Shown here: piece by piece, positions 1-6,883 of the stretch
Layout of the letters: every line of letters starts with the position of its first letter
Numbering within the stretch: position 1 is the stretch's first letter
Source of the DNA: an uncultured Campylobacter sp.
Lineage (GTDB): Bacteria; Campylobacterota; Campylobacteria; Campylobacterales; Campylobacteraceae
Reading direction: 5' to 3'
NCBI GenBank assembly: GCA_938046705.1
Contig: CALIWP010000284.1
Coordinates: 1 to 14,178, forward strand
DNA: 14,178 bases
Notes under the pieces: model-generated
The model's input: the letters and a program-made list of their open reading frames with translations, nothing else
Databases searched by the model: none
What the model was told of the DNA's origin: nothing
Position numbers and translations under genes: made by a program

Positions 1-91
1 GCACTTTTGCGTTGTCCGCGAGCCTTGATTTTAGCTGCTCGATGCGTTTTTGTATGTCGGCGCGCAGTATCAGCGCCTCGGCTAGTTTCAT
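1..91 (-). CDS. DIP1984-family protein, N-terminal fragment (runs off the left edge)
   Basis: Only the first 30 residues are inside the window. They begin MKLAEALILRADIQKRIEQL and continue as a charged, helical stretch. This matches my memory of the start of DIP1984-family proteins (sometimes annotated septicolysin-like), whose function is not established. The start is an ATG at 89-91, preceded by an AGGACG ribosome-binding sequence at 95-100. The gene lies 18 bases after the stop of the DUF799 lipoprotein gene with no visible terminator between, so it is probably the last or a later member of the same operon. The family call rests on a short fragment. The reading frame and start are well supported. 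Confidence 0.68.
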   Translation of the reverse strand, partial: MKLAEALILRADIQKRIEQLKSRLADNAKV

Positions 92-109
92 TTTCGTCCT
101 TTTTAAAAT

Positions 110-790
110 TTATTTGCCGCTATTTAGCTGCCGATCTTGTCCGTAGTGCGGTGAATACGGGCCGTAAAGCAAGCAGTCTCGGCAGTCGGTGCTAAACAAG
201 ATTGCGTCCGCGCGCGCCGAGAGGTCAAAGCTCGCGTCCGAGACCGAGTCGGCGATCTGTTTAACTAGCGCGGAGACTAGCATGCCGATGAGGTTGCCGC
301 CGCCGTCGCCCGAGTCGTTTGCCGCGGTCGCGCTTTTTTGCCAGAGTACGGCGCCGGTGTTTAGATCCACTAGAGTCGCCGCTACGCTCACGCGCGTGAC
401 ACTGCTAATGAGCATATACGAGGTGCCGTAGTCTGCGACGTTGAGGTAGAGCGCGGCGTCGGCGCCGAATATCTGCTTTAGCTTGTACGTAGAGATCTGC
501 GCGATCTCTCCTGCGTCGTATATACCGTTGTTTTTAAAGGTCTCGTTTACGAGTGCGGGCGAAAATACGTAATATCCCGCCTCGCTAAGCGGATAGAGCG
601 CGTTTGCCAGCACCGCTGCGGAGGCCTTTATCTCGGCTGAGTCGCTGGTTGGCATCATGACGACGATCGAGCGAGGCTTGGTCTGTAAAAACGCCGAGTA
701 GTCGTAAACCTCGGGCTGCGAGCCAGCGCATGCACCCAGAAATAGCACCGCAAACGCGCAAAGAAGCGCCGATTTTATTTTATTTTTCAT
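110..790 (-). CDS. DUF799 (GNA1162-type) outer-membrane lipoprotein
   Basis: A 226-residue lipoprotein. The N-terminus has a charged start (KNKIK), a hydrophobic segment and the lipobox LGAC, so Cys21 should be lipidated and processed by signal peptidase II. The body reads like DUF799: a SIVVMMPTS strand near residue 41, a glycine-rich stretch around 161-169, and the near-C-terminal LLYGPYSPHYGQD block (207-219). Neisserial GNA1162 is the member I know best; its cellular role is unsettled. The start overlaps the DUF4810 gene by 11 bases (780-790), which suggests translational coupling. Together with the CsgG-like and DUF4810 genes it forms a trio that recurs in Gram-negatives. An outer-membrane or secretion-related complex is inference. 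Confidence 0.85.
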   Translation of the reverse strand: MKNKIKSALLCAFAVLFLGACAGSQPEVYDYSAFLQTKPRSIVVMMPTSDSAEIKASAAVLANALYPLSEAGYYVFSPALVNETFKNNGIYDAGEIAQISTYKLKQIFGADAALYLNVADYGTSYMLISSVTRVSVAATLVDLNTGAVLWQKSATAANDSGDGGGNLIGMLVSALVKQIADSVSDASFDLSARADAILFSTDCRDCLLYGPYSPHYGQDRQLNSGK

Positions 791-1334
791 TTTGGCTTCC
801 TTTTGCGCTCTTGCTCGTTTTGGCAGATTTTGTTTGTTTGTTTTTCAAATTTTGCTTGCTTGCTTGCTCGTCTAAATTTGAGCTTTTGTCGTTTGAATTT
901 GACTCGCTCGCGCCAGCTTTTTCCTTCGTCTGCTCGCTTAAATTTGCCGCTGTTTTGCCTGCCGCACCCGCCGTTTTACCGTTTTGATTTAGCAAAAACA
1001 TAGCGTAGTCGCGCGACTCCGGGTAAAGCTCGGCTTCTTTTTCGACGTAGGCTTTAAATTTAGCCCCGTTTCCTTGCGAGAGATAGAGCAAGCCCAGATG
1101 CGCGTGTAGTCCGGGCGGGACTTTGGCGGCTCTTTGATAGGCTTTTTGCAGGCTCTGCTCGAGTGCTGCGATTTGCGCGCCCGCGTCGCCCTCTTCGCTC
1201 AGGTACTCATAGACCGAGCCCGTGTATGCGCCGTCCCAGTAGTATAGCTGCCTAGGCGAGTCGTCCGCGCAGCCAGATAGTAGCATGGCGGCGGCGGAGG
1301 CGAGCGCGAAATTTGCTAGAGTTTTAAAGCGCAA
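780..1334 (-). CDS. DUF4810 lipoprotein with a low-complexity tail
   Basis: A 184-residue lipoprotein. The signal peptide ends in the lipobox LLSGC, giving lipidated Cys22. Residues 28-117 look like DUF4810: the early YYWDGAYTGSVYEYL block, then VPPGLHAHLGLLYL at 72-85, which reads like one TPR-type helical repeat, and a YPESRDYAMFLL helix at 104-115. Residues 118-184 are a disordered-looking tail rich in Lys, Ser, Asn, Ala and Gln with almost no hydrophobic residues, and I regard it as a lineage-specific extension. Its DNA contains short tetranucleotide repeats. The gene starts 9 bases after the CsgG-like gene's stop and overlaps the DUF799 gene by 11 bases. Biochemical function is unknown; a periplasmic adaptor within the lipoprotein trio is plausible. 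Confidence 0.85.
   Translation of the reverse strand: MRFKTLANFALASAAAMLLSGCADDSPRQLYYWDGAYTGSVYEYLSEEGDAGAQIAALEQSLQKAYQRAAKVPPGLHAHLGLLYLSQGNGAKFKAYVEKEAELYPESRDYAMFLLNQNGKTAGAAGKTAANLSEQTKEKAGASESNSNDKSSNLDEQASKQNLKNKQTKSAKTSKSAKGSQNEK
829..867. repeat. Two short tetranucleotide tracts, (TTTG)3 and (TTGC)4
   Basis: On the plus strand TTTG occurs three times in a row at 829-840, and TTGC four times at 852-867. Both lie in the DNA for the low-complexity tail of the DUF4810 lipoprotein. Four-base units shift the frame if the copy number changes. These tracts are short compared with known phase-variable loci, so slippage is only a possibility. Confidence 0.6.
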
Positions 1335-1343
1335 AATTTATCC

Positions 1344-2012
1344 TTATTTCGCGTTAAAAGCGCCGCTTTCAAGCCCGCGCGTTAGGTTGTTTACGGCCTC
1401 GATGATGGCTAGGCTTAGCACCTTGCCGTTTAGCGTCGAATCATACCCCGCGCTTCCGCCAAAGCCCAGTACTTCGCGGTTTGAGAGCTCATACTCGCCG
1501 GCACCCTGAGTAGAGTAGATCACCTCGGAGTTTTTCACGTCCACGACGTTAAGATTTACCTTCGCGTAGGCGGTTTGGGTTTTGCCTTTGCCAAGTATCC
1601 CAAAAAGCTGATGGTCGCCCGTAGTTTTGCGGCCAAACTCCGTCACGTCGCCCGTGATGACGTATCTTGCGCCCTTGATGTTTTGCGCCTCTTTGTTTAG
1701 CGCGCTTTCTTCTTTGATGGCGCGCATGTTGCTGCGGTCAAGCACCGAAAAGCGCCCGCTTTGCTGTAAATTTGAGATGAGGATGGTTTGGGCTTGGTTG
1801 CCTAGTCTGTCCTCGCCGTCTGAAAATACGCCGTTTTGGTATGAGGACTGGTTGCTAAAGCGGCCGATCGAGACGGCGATCTTTTGTCCTTGATAGTTGG
1901 TGTTTAGGGTTTGAACTTTTGGCGTTTCGACCACGCGCGATCGCTCCGTCGCGCAGCCGGTTATTAGCATCGCGGCGCACGCGGCTAGTAAAAATTTTAC
2001 GTTCGTTTTCAT
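1344..2012 (-). CDS. CsgG/HfaB-family lipoprotein
   Basis: A 222-residue lipoprotein with lipobox LITGC (Cys20). The mature part follows the CsgG fold as I know it: a KIAVSIGRFSN strand (44-54), NLQQSGRFSVLDRSNM (81-96), an RYVITGDVTEFG strand (116-127), and KVNLNVVDVKNSEVIYS (151-167). E. coli CsgG (about 277 residues) forms the outer-membrane pore for curli export, and HfaB works in holdfast anchoring. No curli subunit or CsgE/F-like gene is present here, so curli secretion should not be assumed. It is the first gene of the lipoprotein operon, with ATG at 2010-2012 and GGAGCG at 2015-2020. Forming a pore or scaffold for the two downstream lipoproteins is inference. Confidence 0.88.
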   Translation of the reverse strand: MKTNVKFLLAACAAMLITGCATERSRVVETPKVQTLNTNYQGQKIAVSIGRFSNQSSYQNGVFSDGEDRLGNQAQTILISNLQQSGRFSVLDRSNMRAIKEESALNKEAQNIKGARYVITGDVTEFGRKTTGDHQLFGILGKGKTQTAYAKVNLNVVDVKNSEVIYSTQGAGEYELSNREVLGFGGSAGYDSTLNGKVLSLAIIEAVNNLTRGLESGAFNAK

Positions 2013-2040
2013 ATCGCTCCTTTAAATTTTGATTTGCGTT

Positions 2041-2069
2041 ATTATCTTACTATTTTTAGCTCAAAAAAT
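2041..2069 (-). promoter_or_regulatory. Probable promoter of the lipoprotein operon
   Basis: Read on the minus strand, GATAAT (2041-2046) lies about 30 bases before the ATG and is preceded by an A/T-rich run including six T residues near 2064-2069. This fits the Campylobacter housekeeping pattern of a good -10 box, periodic A/T and no conserved -35. The upstream part overlaps the possible xseA terminator. Confidence 0.45.
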
Positions 2070-2110
2070 TTTAACCCGCCTAAAAAATTGAGTCGCGGCG
2101 TCGGCCGGGT
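2062..2110 (-). terminator. Possible terminator after xseA
   Basis: On the minus strand the bases at 2103-2110 (ACCCGGCC) can pair with 2074-2080 (GGCGGGT), with one bulged base. The loop of about 22 bases contains a smaller CGGC/GCCG hairpin. The stem is followed by TTAAAATTTTTT (2062-2073). The long loop makes this a weak candidate, but it is correctly placed 10 bases after the xseA stop codon. Confidence 0.4.
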
Positions 2111-2119
2111 CAAATTTGA

Positions 2120-3283
2120 TTATAAAATTTCCGCCTCTTTGCTTGCGTTTACCGAGCTTAGCGCGATGCGGTCGCCCGGTTTTAGCTCGCTTAGATTTAC
2201 CGTTTTGCCGCCCTTGCGCACTCGGACGAAATTTGAAATCTGCGCGAAAAAGGACTCTTGCTGCGCGTATGCGGCGCGGGCGAGCTTGAGCGCGTTTTCA
2301 AATTTGAGCAGCTTAGTTTGCACGGCGGCGTCTAAAGCCTGCCGTAAATTTAGTAAAATTTGCTCCTTGCGAGCGATTTTTTGCGTGAGGCTCGCCTGAG
2401 AAAATCTTGCTCTCATCATCGCCAGAGCGTTAAATTTACGCTCCCAAACGCGCATAAAAGCTGCGTCCGCCGCCTCGCTTAGCCTATCTATGCTTTGCAT
2501 TAGTTCGCCCGTATCAGGCAGTAGCGCAGCCATCGCCGCGCTTGGTGTCGGGGCGCGAAAATCAGCCGCAAAGTCGCTGATCACGTAATCAATCTCGTGC
2601 CCGACGGCCGATATCACGGGCGTGCGCGCCGCGTAGATCTCTCGGGCTAAATTTTCGTCGTTAAAGCACCACAGATCCTCTCTGCTACCGCCTCCTCGCG
2701 CCAGCACGATCGCGTCAGCACCGCTGGCGCCCGCTCTTTTTAGCGCGCGTATGAGCGAGGCGGGCGCGGTTTCGCCCTGCGTTAGCGAGTCAAAAACTAA
2801 AATTTCCGATAGCGCCCAGCGCTGCGAAGCGATACGCAGCATGTCTTGCAACGCGGCTGATGTTTTTGAAGTGACGAGCGCGATCTTGCGGGGAAATTTA
2901 GGCAGCGGTTTTTTGCGCGAGATATCAAAAAGCCCTTCGCTCTCAAGTCTGGCTTTTAGCTGTTTAAATGCAAGCTCGAGCTCGCCTTCGCCGCTTAGGC
3001 GTATGAGAGTCGCGATAAACTGATAACTGCCGCTTGGCGAGTAGAGCGAAATTTTGCCGTAGAGAGCGACTTTCATACCGTCTGCGACGTCAAATTTGAG
3101 CTTGGCGGCGTTAAATTTATAAATGACCGCCGAGATCGCGGCCTTTTCGTCTTTTAGCGTGAAGTACCAGTGGCCCGAGCCGTGTTTAACGAGCCGCGAG
3201 ATCTCGCCCTCTACCTCGACGTATGAAAATGTCGTCTCAAGCAGAGTTTTGGCCTGCTCGTTTAGCTCGCTGACGCTTAGCAC
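2120..3283 (-). CDS. xseA: Exodeoxyribonuclease VII large subunit
   Basis: A 387-residue homologue of XseA, the catalytic subunit of exonuclease VII, which with several XseB subunits degrades single-stranded DNA from both ends in mismatch repair and related processes. An N-terminal OB-fold (about 1-95) includes GEISR and HGSGHWYFTLKDE. The catalytic region carries KIALVTSKTSAALQDML (133-149), VLARGGGSREDLWCFND (193-209) and GHEIDYVISDFAADFRAPTP (228-247), the family's best-known block. The C-terminal third (about 255-350) is helical and probably coiled-coil. It is shorter than E. coli XseA (about 456 residues) but usual for Campylobacter. The start is a GTG at 3281-3283 inside the end of ubiE, giving a 7-base overlap, with AAGG 7 bases before it. 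xseB is not in the window. Confidence 0.96.
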   Translation of the reverse strand: MLSVSELNEQAKTLLETTFSYVEVEGEISRLVKHGSGHWYFTLKDEKAAISAVIYKFNAAKLKFDVADGMKVALYGKISLYSPSGSYQFIATLIRLSGEGELELAFKQLKARLESEGLFDISRKKPLPKFPRKIALVTSKTSAALQDMLRIASQRWALSEILVFDSLTQGETAPASLIRALKRAGASGADAIVLARGGGSREDLWCFNDENLAREIYAARTPVISAVGHEIDYVISDFAADFRAPTPSAAMAALLPDTGELMQSIDRLSEAADAAFMRVWERKFNALAMMRARFSQASLTQKIARKEQILLNLRQALDAAVQTKLLKFENALKLARAAYAQQESFFAQISNFVRVRKGGKTVNLSELKPGDRIALSSVNASKEAEIL

Positions 3284-3993
3284 TCACGGGCCTTTTGCGC
3301 GATGAAAAGAGTAGAAATATCCATCGAAAAGCTCTTGCAAAGGCGCATCTCAAAGCCCGCGGCGGCAAGTTCGCCCGCAAAGCTTTTTGCGTCTAAAAAT
3401 CCCTCGATCGAGCTTGGCAGATACTCGTAGGCTTCCTGATTTTTGGAGATAAAGCCGCCGATTTTAGGCAAAATTTTACCTAGATAAAAGTCGCGAGCGC
3501 CCGTTAAAATCCCGCTTTTTTTACGTTTGGTAAACTCAAGCACCACGACATACCCGCCCATTTTTAGCACCCTGTTAAACTCTCTTAGCGCGGCTTCGCG
3601 CTCGACTACGTTTCTGATGCCGTAGCTGATGCTCAGCACGTCCACCGAGCCGCTATCAAGCGTCGTTTGCGTCGCTAGCGCCTCGATAAATTTAAACTCG
3701 GGGAATTTTTGCTTGGCGACCGCGAGCATGCCGCTTGAGGGATCGACGCCGATTAGATTTTCGATTTTTACGTTAAATTCGCCCGCCGTCTTTTGCCAAA
3801 AGCCCATCATATCGCCCGTACCGCATGCGACGTCGACAATATTTACGCTTGAGTCTTTGAAATTTGACAGAACCGTTTTGCACGCGATCTTGCGCCAGCT
3901 CACGTCCGCACCCATGCTCAGCACGCGGTTTGCCAGGTCGTAGGTGGGTGCGATGTCGTTAAACATCTGAACTATTTTTTCTTGTTTTTCCAT
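3277..3993 (-). CDS. ubiE: Demethylmenaquinone methyltransferase (UbiE/MenG)
   Basis: A 238-residue class I SAM-dependent methyltransferase of the UbiE/COQ5 family. It performs the C-methylation that completes menaquinone. Campylobacter has no ubiquinone, so menaquinone is the expected substrate. Visible features are FNDIAPTYDLANRVLSMG (11-28), SAM motif I VDVACGTGD (53-61), the GVDPSSGML strand (82-90) that places the acidic SAM ligand, SISYGIRNV (121-129), which is the family's FGLRNV-like block, and the C-terminal SFSMDISTLFIAQK. The start is an ATG at 3991-3993 with a weak AAGAGAAA leader. It lies 9 bases after the CYTH-CHAD stop and overlaps xseA, so all three are probably one transcript. 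Menaquinone is this organism's main respiratory quinone, so the gene should be essential or nearly so. Confidence 0.95.
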   Translation of the reverse strand: MEKQEKIVQMFNDIAPTYDLANRVLSMGADVSWRKIACKTVLSNFKDSSVNIVDVACGTGDMMGFWQKTAGEFNVKIENLIGVDPSSGMLAVAKQKFPEFKFIEALATQTTLDSGSVDVLSISYGIRNVVEREAALREFNRVLKMGGYVVVLEFTKRKKSGILTGARDFYLGKILPKIGGFISKNQEAYEYLPSSIEGFLDAKSFAGELAAAGFEMRLCKSFSMDISTLFIAQKAREC

Positions 3994-4002
3994 TTTTTCT
4001 CT

Positions 4003-5421
4003 TTAGATATAGTAGATTTTTAAGCCGCGCGAAAGCTTTGTGAGGCTTTTTAAAATTTTAGGTTTTGAGTCTAAAATTTCGCTTCGCAGCTCGTAGATTT
4101 TTTTGTAAATTTTAGCTTGGAGTTTGTCTATGCGCTTTTGCTCGGCGCCGCTTTTTACGTGCGCTAGCAGGCCTAGCCAGATGTCGGCGTCTTGTAGCGA
4201 GCCAAATGTTTCTTGTAAAATTTTGCTCTTTTTAAAGCATTTTTTGGCTGCAGCAAAATCAAAACCGCCGCCGAAAATCTCGCTTAGATACCTTAGTCTT
4301 TTTATCTCGATGCGGCACTTGTGAAACTGCGCATTTTCGGTGGTTTCGCTCAAATTTGAGAGAGATTTTTTGAGGCGTAAAATTTGAGCTCGCATGGATT
4401 TTGCGGCAAGTTTTTTTATCGGCGCGTCTCCGAGTTCGCCTTTAAAAAAGTCGCTTCCCTCTCGTAAAAATACCTCCCAGTCGCGCAAAATTTCGTTCGC
4501 TTCGTCGCTTTGTAGCTCGGCCTGGACGCTTTGGGCTAGGGTTTTGCTTAAAATTTCTAGCTCGCTAGCTGGCGACTCAAAGCCTTTTTGGCTTTGCAAA
4601 AACTCGCAAAATACGTCTATATCGCGTTTTTGGTTAGTTAGCTCGGCTAGTTTTTTAAAATTTAGCAGAAAATAGCAAGCCGTTTTCCAGTCGAAAACTG
4701 GAGTGAAAATTTTAAGCAGCGAGCGCGTTTTGCGTAGATTTACGCGGATCTGATGCAGCGCCTCGGCATCGCCAGAGCTTGCGTACTCGTTTAGGTGTTT
4801 GTTTAGCGCCGTAAAAATCTGAAAAAACACCGTCCGCATCGCATCCATCGCGCCGATATAGCTTGGTAAATTTAGCTTCAGCTCTGGGCTGTTTTGTAAG
4901 ATTTCAATGCTCTTTTGTGTGTCAAATTTGCCCTGCGGCAGGCCAAAAAGCGCTAAATTTTTATTTTTATAACGCTCATCTTCCGTGACTTCGCTGATTA
5001 CGTGCGCGGCGATAAACTTAGGCGGGTTAAACTCCGCAGCCTCGCGCTCGCTAGCAAACTCGGCCTCAAAAGTTACAAGCCCCTCCAAAGCGCCGTGAAA
5101 AATATCGACGTTGCAGGCAGTGCCGTCAAGCGCAAATAAAAATCTCGTCTTTTTTATTGGAGCGGCGACAGTGTTTTTTAGGGCTTTTTTAAAGCTTTTG
5201 GCGTCCGTTTCGCTCTCGTTTTCCTCACGCGCTAGACCGACGCCCGATTTTTGCGTGATCGTAAAAACGCCTGAAGCCTCGCGAAATCTAATCTCCTCAA
5301 GCGGAGTGATTTTGACGTAAATTTGCGTCACTTCTTTTTGCTCGGTGCCGATATCGCGGGCTTTTAGCTCGTTTATGACGGCGGCGTCACGCAGGATAAA
5401 TTTACGCTCGATCTCTATCAA
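4003..5421 (-). CDS. CYTH and CHAD domain protein (predicted triphosphatase, polyphosphate-associated)
   Basis: A 472-residue two-domain protein. Residues 1-155 are a CYTH triphosphate tunnel domain: the EIERKF motif (3-8, ExExK), EIRFREASG (43-51), FTITQKSG (53-60), RFLF (93-96) and the acidic VTFEAEF strand (116-122). Residues about 190-470 are a CHAD domain, with HQIRVNLRKTRSLLKIF (223-239), KRDIDVF (265-271), HKCRIEIKRLRYLSEIF (367-383) and LQETFGSLQDADI (402-414), the repeated basic helices known to bind polyphosphate. E. coli YgiF has the same architecture and hydrolyses inorganic triphosphate; that activity here is inferred. The start is a TTG at 5419-5421, supported by a strong AAGGAG 6 bases upstream and by the EIERKF motif beginning two residues later. 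It heads the operon with ubiE and xseA. Confidence 0.92.
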   Translation of the reverse strand: MIEIERKFILRDAAVINELKARDIGTEQKEVTQIYVKITPLEEIRFREASGVFTITQKSGVGLAREENESETDAKSFKKALKNTVAAPIKKTRFLFALDGTACNVDIFHGALEGLVTFEAEFASEREAAEFNPPKFIAAHVISEVTEDERYKNKNLALFGLPQGKFDTQKSIEILQNSPELKLNLPSYIGAMDAMRTVFFQIFTALNKHLNEYASSGDAEALHQIRVNLRKTRSLLKIFTPVFDWKTACYFLLNFKKLAELTNQKRDIDVFCEFLQSQKGFESPASELEILSKTLAQSVQAELQSDEANEILRDWEVFLREGSDFFKGELGDAPIKKLAAKSMRAQILRLKKSLSNLSETTENAQFHKCRIEIKRLRYLSEIFGGGFDFAAAKKCFKKSKILQETFGSLQDADIWLGLLAHVKSGAEQKRIDKLQAKIYKKIYELRSEILDSKPKILKSLTKLSRGLKIYYI

Positions 5422-5443
5422 ATTTCGCTCCTTAATATGAAAA

Positions 5444-5473
5444 ATTGTATCAAAAGGTAGCTTAAAGTGTAAA
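5444..5473 (-). promoter_or_regulatory. Probable promoter of the CYTH-CHAD, ubiE, xseA operon
   Basis: On the minus strand TTTACA (5468-5473) and TACAAT (5444-5449) are separated by 18 bases, and the -10 lies about 22 bases before the TTG start. The arrangement is better than average for Campylobacter, which usually lacks a -35. Confidence 0.55.
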
Positions 5474-5510
5474 ATTTGCGAGCTTTTGCCGCTGACCTTG
5501 CGACGCGAAA

Positions 5511-5539
5511 TGATTTTTTAACGCAAATAACGCTAAAAT
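5511..5539 (+). promoter_or_regulatory. Possible serC promoter
   Basis: TAAAAT at 5534-5539 is a plausible -10, preceded by the T-rich TGATTTTTT (5511-5519) with a weak -35-like TGATTT 17 bases upstream. The serC ATG is 26 bases further on. This promoter and that of the CYTH-CHAD operon point away from each other in a 143-base spacer. Confidence 0.4.
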
Positions 5540-5564
5540 CAGCTCAAATTTGAAAGGAGTTTGG

Positions 5565-6641
5565 ATGAATAGAAAGCTAAATTTTAGCGCGGGCCCTTCG
5601 GCTCTGCCTCTTAGCGTGCTTGAGCGCGCGAAAAACGAGCTCACCGACTATCAGGGCAAGGGCTTTTCGATAATGGAAATCAGCCACCGAAGCAAGATTT
5701 TTGAAGAGGTGCACTACGGCGCGATGGCCAAGGCGCGCGAGCTATACGGTATCGGCGAAGAGTACGACGTGCTATTTTTGCAAGGCGGCGCGCATTTGCA
5801 GTTTGCGATGATACCGCTAAATTTAGCCGCCAAAGGCGTCGCGCAGTACGCAGACACGGGCGTCTGGACGAGCAAGGCGATCAAAGAGGCCGCAAACGTC
5901 GGTATCGCGTACGAAGTAGTCGCCAGCAGCAAGGAAACCTCCTACGACCGCATCCCTGAGGTTAAATTTAGTGATGACGCCGCGTACGGCTACCTCTGCA
6001 CGAACAACACCATCTACGGCACGCAGTACCGCGAGCTGCCTCACTCCAAAGCTCCGCTAGTGGTTGACGCATCGAGCGATTTTTTCTCGCGGCCGGTTGA
6101 TTTCACGGACGTGGGGCTGCTATACGGCGGCGCGCAGAAAAATGCCGGCCCAAGCGGCGTAACCGTCGTCATCATCCGCAAAGATATGCTAGAGCGAGCC
6201 TGCATGGAGCGCACTCCGACGATGCTTCGCTACGATACGCACGCTAGCGCTGCGTCGCTATACAACACGCCTCCGACCTTTGGCATATATCTGCTAAATT
6301 TGACGCTGGGCTGGGTGCAGGAACAGGGCGGTTTATCGGCGATAAACGAGATAAACGAGCAAAAGGCGGCGCTGCTTTACGGCGCGATCGACGGTTCTGG
6401 CGGCTTTTACAAAGGTCACGCGCAAAAAGATAGCCGCTCGCTGATGAACGTTAGCTTTACCATCGCAAACCGCGATCTGGAGGCGGCCTTTATCGCCGAG
6501 TCCGAAAACGCGGGTATGCTGGGCCTAAAAGGACACCGCCACGTAGGCGGTATCAGGGCCTCGATATATAACGCCGTAAGTATCGAAAACGTGCGGACTT
6601 TGGCTGAGTTTATGAAAGAATTTGCTAGAAAAAACGGGTAA
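5565..6641 (+). CDS. serC: Phosphoserine aminotransferase
   Basis: A 358-residue class V aminotransferase. It converts 3-phosphohydroxypyruvate and glutamate to O-phosphoserine for serine synthesis, and in many bacteria also serves pyridoxal phosphate synthesis. Visible features are FSAGPSALP near the N-terminus, MEISHRSK (37-44), FLQGGAH (71-77), W101 expected to stack on the cofactor, [14 protein letters not shown] (166-179) with Asp168, [12 protein letters not shown] (188-199) with the Schiff-base Lys192, and [11 protein letters not shown] (323-333) for substrate binding. The ATG at 5565 is chosen because AAAGGAG (5553-5559) sits 5 bases before it. The TTG at 5550 lies upstream of that site and would have no ribosome-binding site. 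GC reaches about 60 percent in places, high for this window. Confidence 0.97.
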   Translation: MNRKLNFSAGPSALPLSVLERAKNELTDYQGKGFSIMEISHRSKIFEEVHYGAMAKARELYGIGEEYDVLFLQGGAHLQFAMIPLNLAAKGVAQYADTGVWTSKAIKEAANVGIAYEVVASSKETSYDRIPEVKFSDDAAYGYLCTNNTIYGTQYRELPHSKAPLVVDASSDFFSRPVDFTDVGLLYGGAQKNAGPSGVTVVIIRKDMLERACMERTPTMLRYDTHASAASLYNTPPTFGIYLLNLTLGWVQEQGGLSAINEINEQKAALLYGAIDGSGGFYKGHAQKDSRSLMNVSFTIANRDLEAAFIAESENAGMLGLKGHRHVGGIRASIYNAVSIENVRTLAEFMKEFARKNG

Positions 6642-6686
6642 ATTTGACTAGACGCGCCGCTCGAATTTGGATTTGTTTCGGGTAAA

Positions 6687-6714
6687 TTTAAACTCGGGGG
6701 TTTAAACTCGGGGC
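6687..6714 (+). repeat. 14-bp tandem duplication after serC
   Basis: TTTAAACTCGGGG occurs at 6687-6699 and again at 6701-6713, so a 14-base unit stands twice in direct tandem with one mismatch at its last base. It is non-coding and about 45 bases after the serC stop. It could be a replication-slippage scar or the remnant of an insertion. Confidence 0.75.
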
Positions 6715-6736
6715 GCATCAATTTTTGCTTTCTGCT

Positions 6737-6779
6737 CAAATTTAAGCGACTTTGGCTTGAGGGCGGTCGCTTAAATTTG
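6737..6779. repeat. Perfect 14-bp inverted repeat between serC and the membrane-protein gene
   Basis: CAAATTTAAGCGAC (6737-6750) is the exact reverse complement of GTCGCTTAAATTTG (6766-6779), with 15 bases between. As RNA it forms a stable stem on either strand. The following plus-strand bases are only moderately T-rich (CTTTGGTTTTACG), so it may work as the serC terminator, as a transcript-end stabiliser, or as a palindromic element. There is no other serC terminator candidate. The rest of 6642-6883 shows only A/T-rich DNA with many AAATTT words. Confidence 0.7.
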
Positions 6780-6883
6780 CTTTGGTTTTACGATGAGTCG
6801 GTCTTAAATTTACCGAGTTAAATTTTAGCTCTCGCTCGCCTTTTGTTGTGCTTGACCGCGTGAAGCTAAATTTGGAGAAAATT

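Noticed and set aside
730..1003. Plus-strand reading frames of 66 to 85 codons across the lipoprotein genes
   Set aside because: They lie antisense to well-supported lipoprotein genes, have no ribosome-binding sites, and owe their openness to the biased composition of the opposite strand.
1344..2012. The CsgG-like gene as part of a curli secretion system
   Set aside because: No curli subunit, CsgE-like or CsgF-like gene is nearby. The DUF4810 and DUF799 partners indicate a different module.
5550..5564. An upstream TTG start for serC that would add five residues
   Set aside because: The serC ribosome-binding site AAAGGAG lies inside those five codons and is correctly spaced for the ATG at 5565, and known SerC proteins begin near this ATG.
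6848..6883. A GTG start for the unknown membrane protein
   Set aside because: No ribosome-binding site precedes it, while GGAG is well placed for the TTG at 6884. It is kept only as an alternative.
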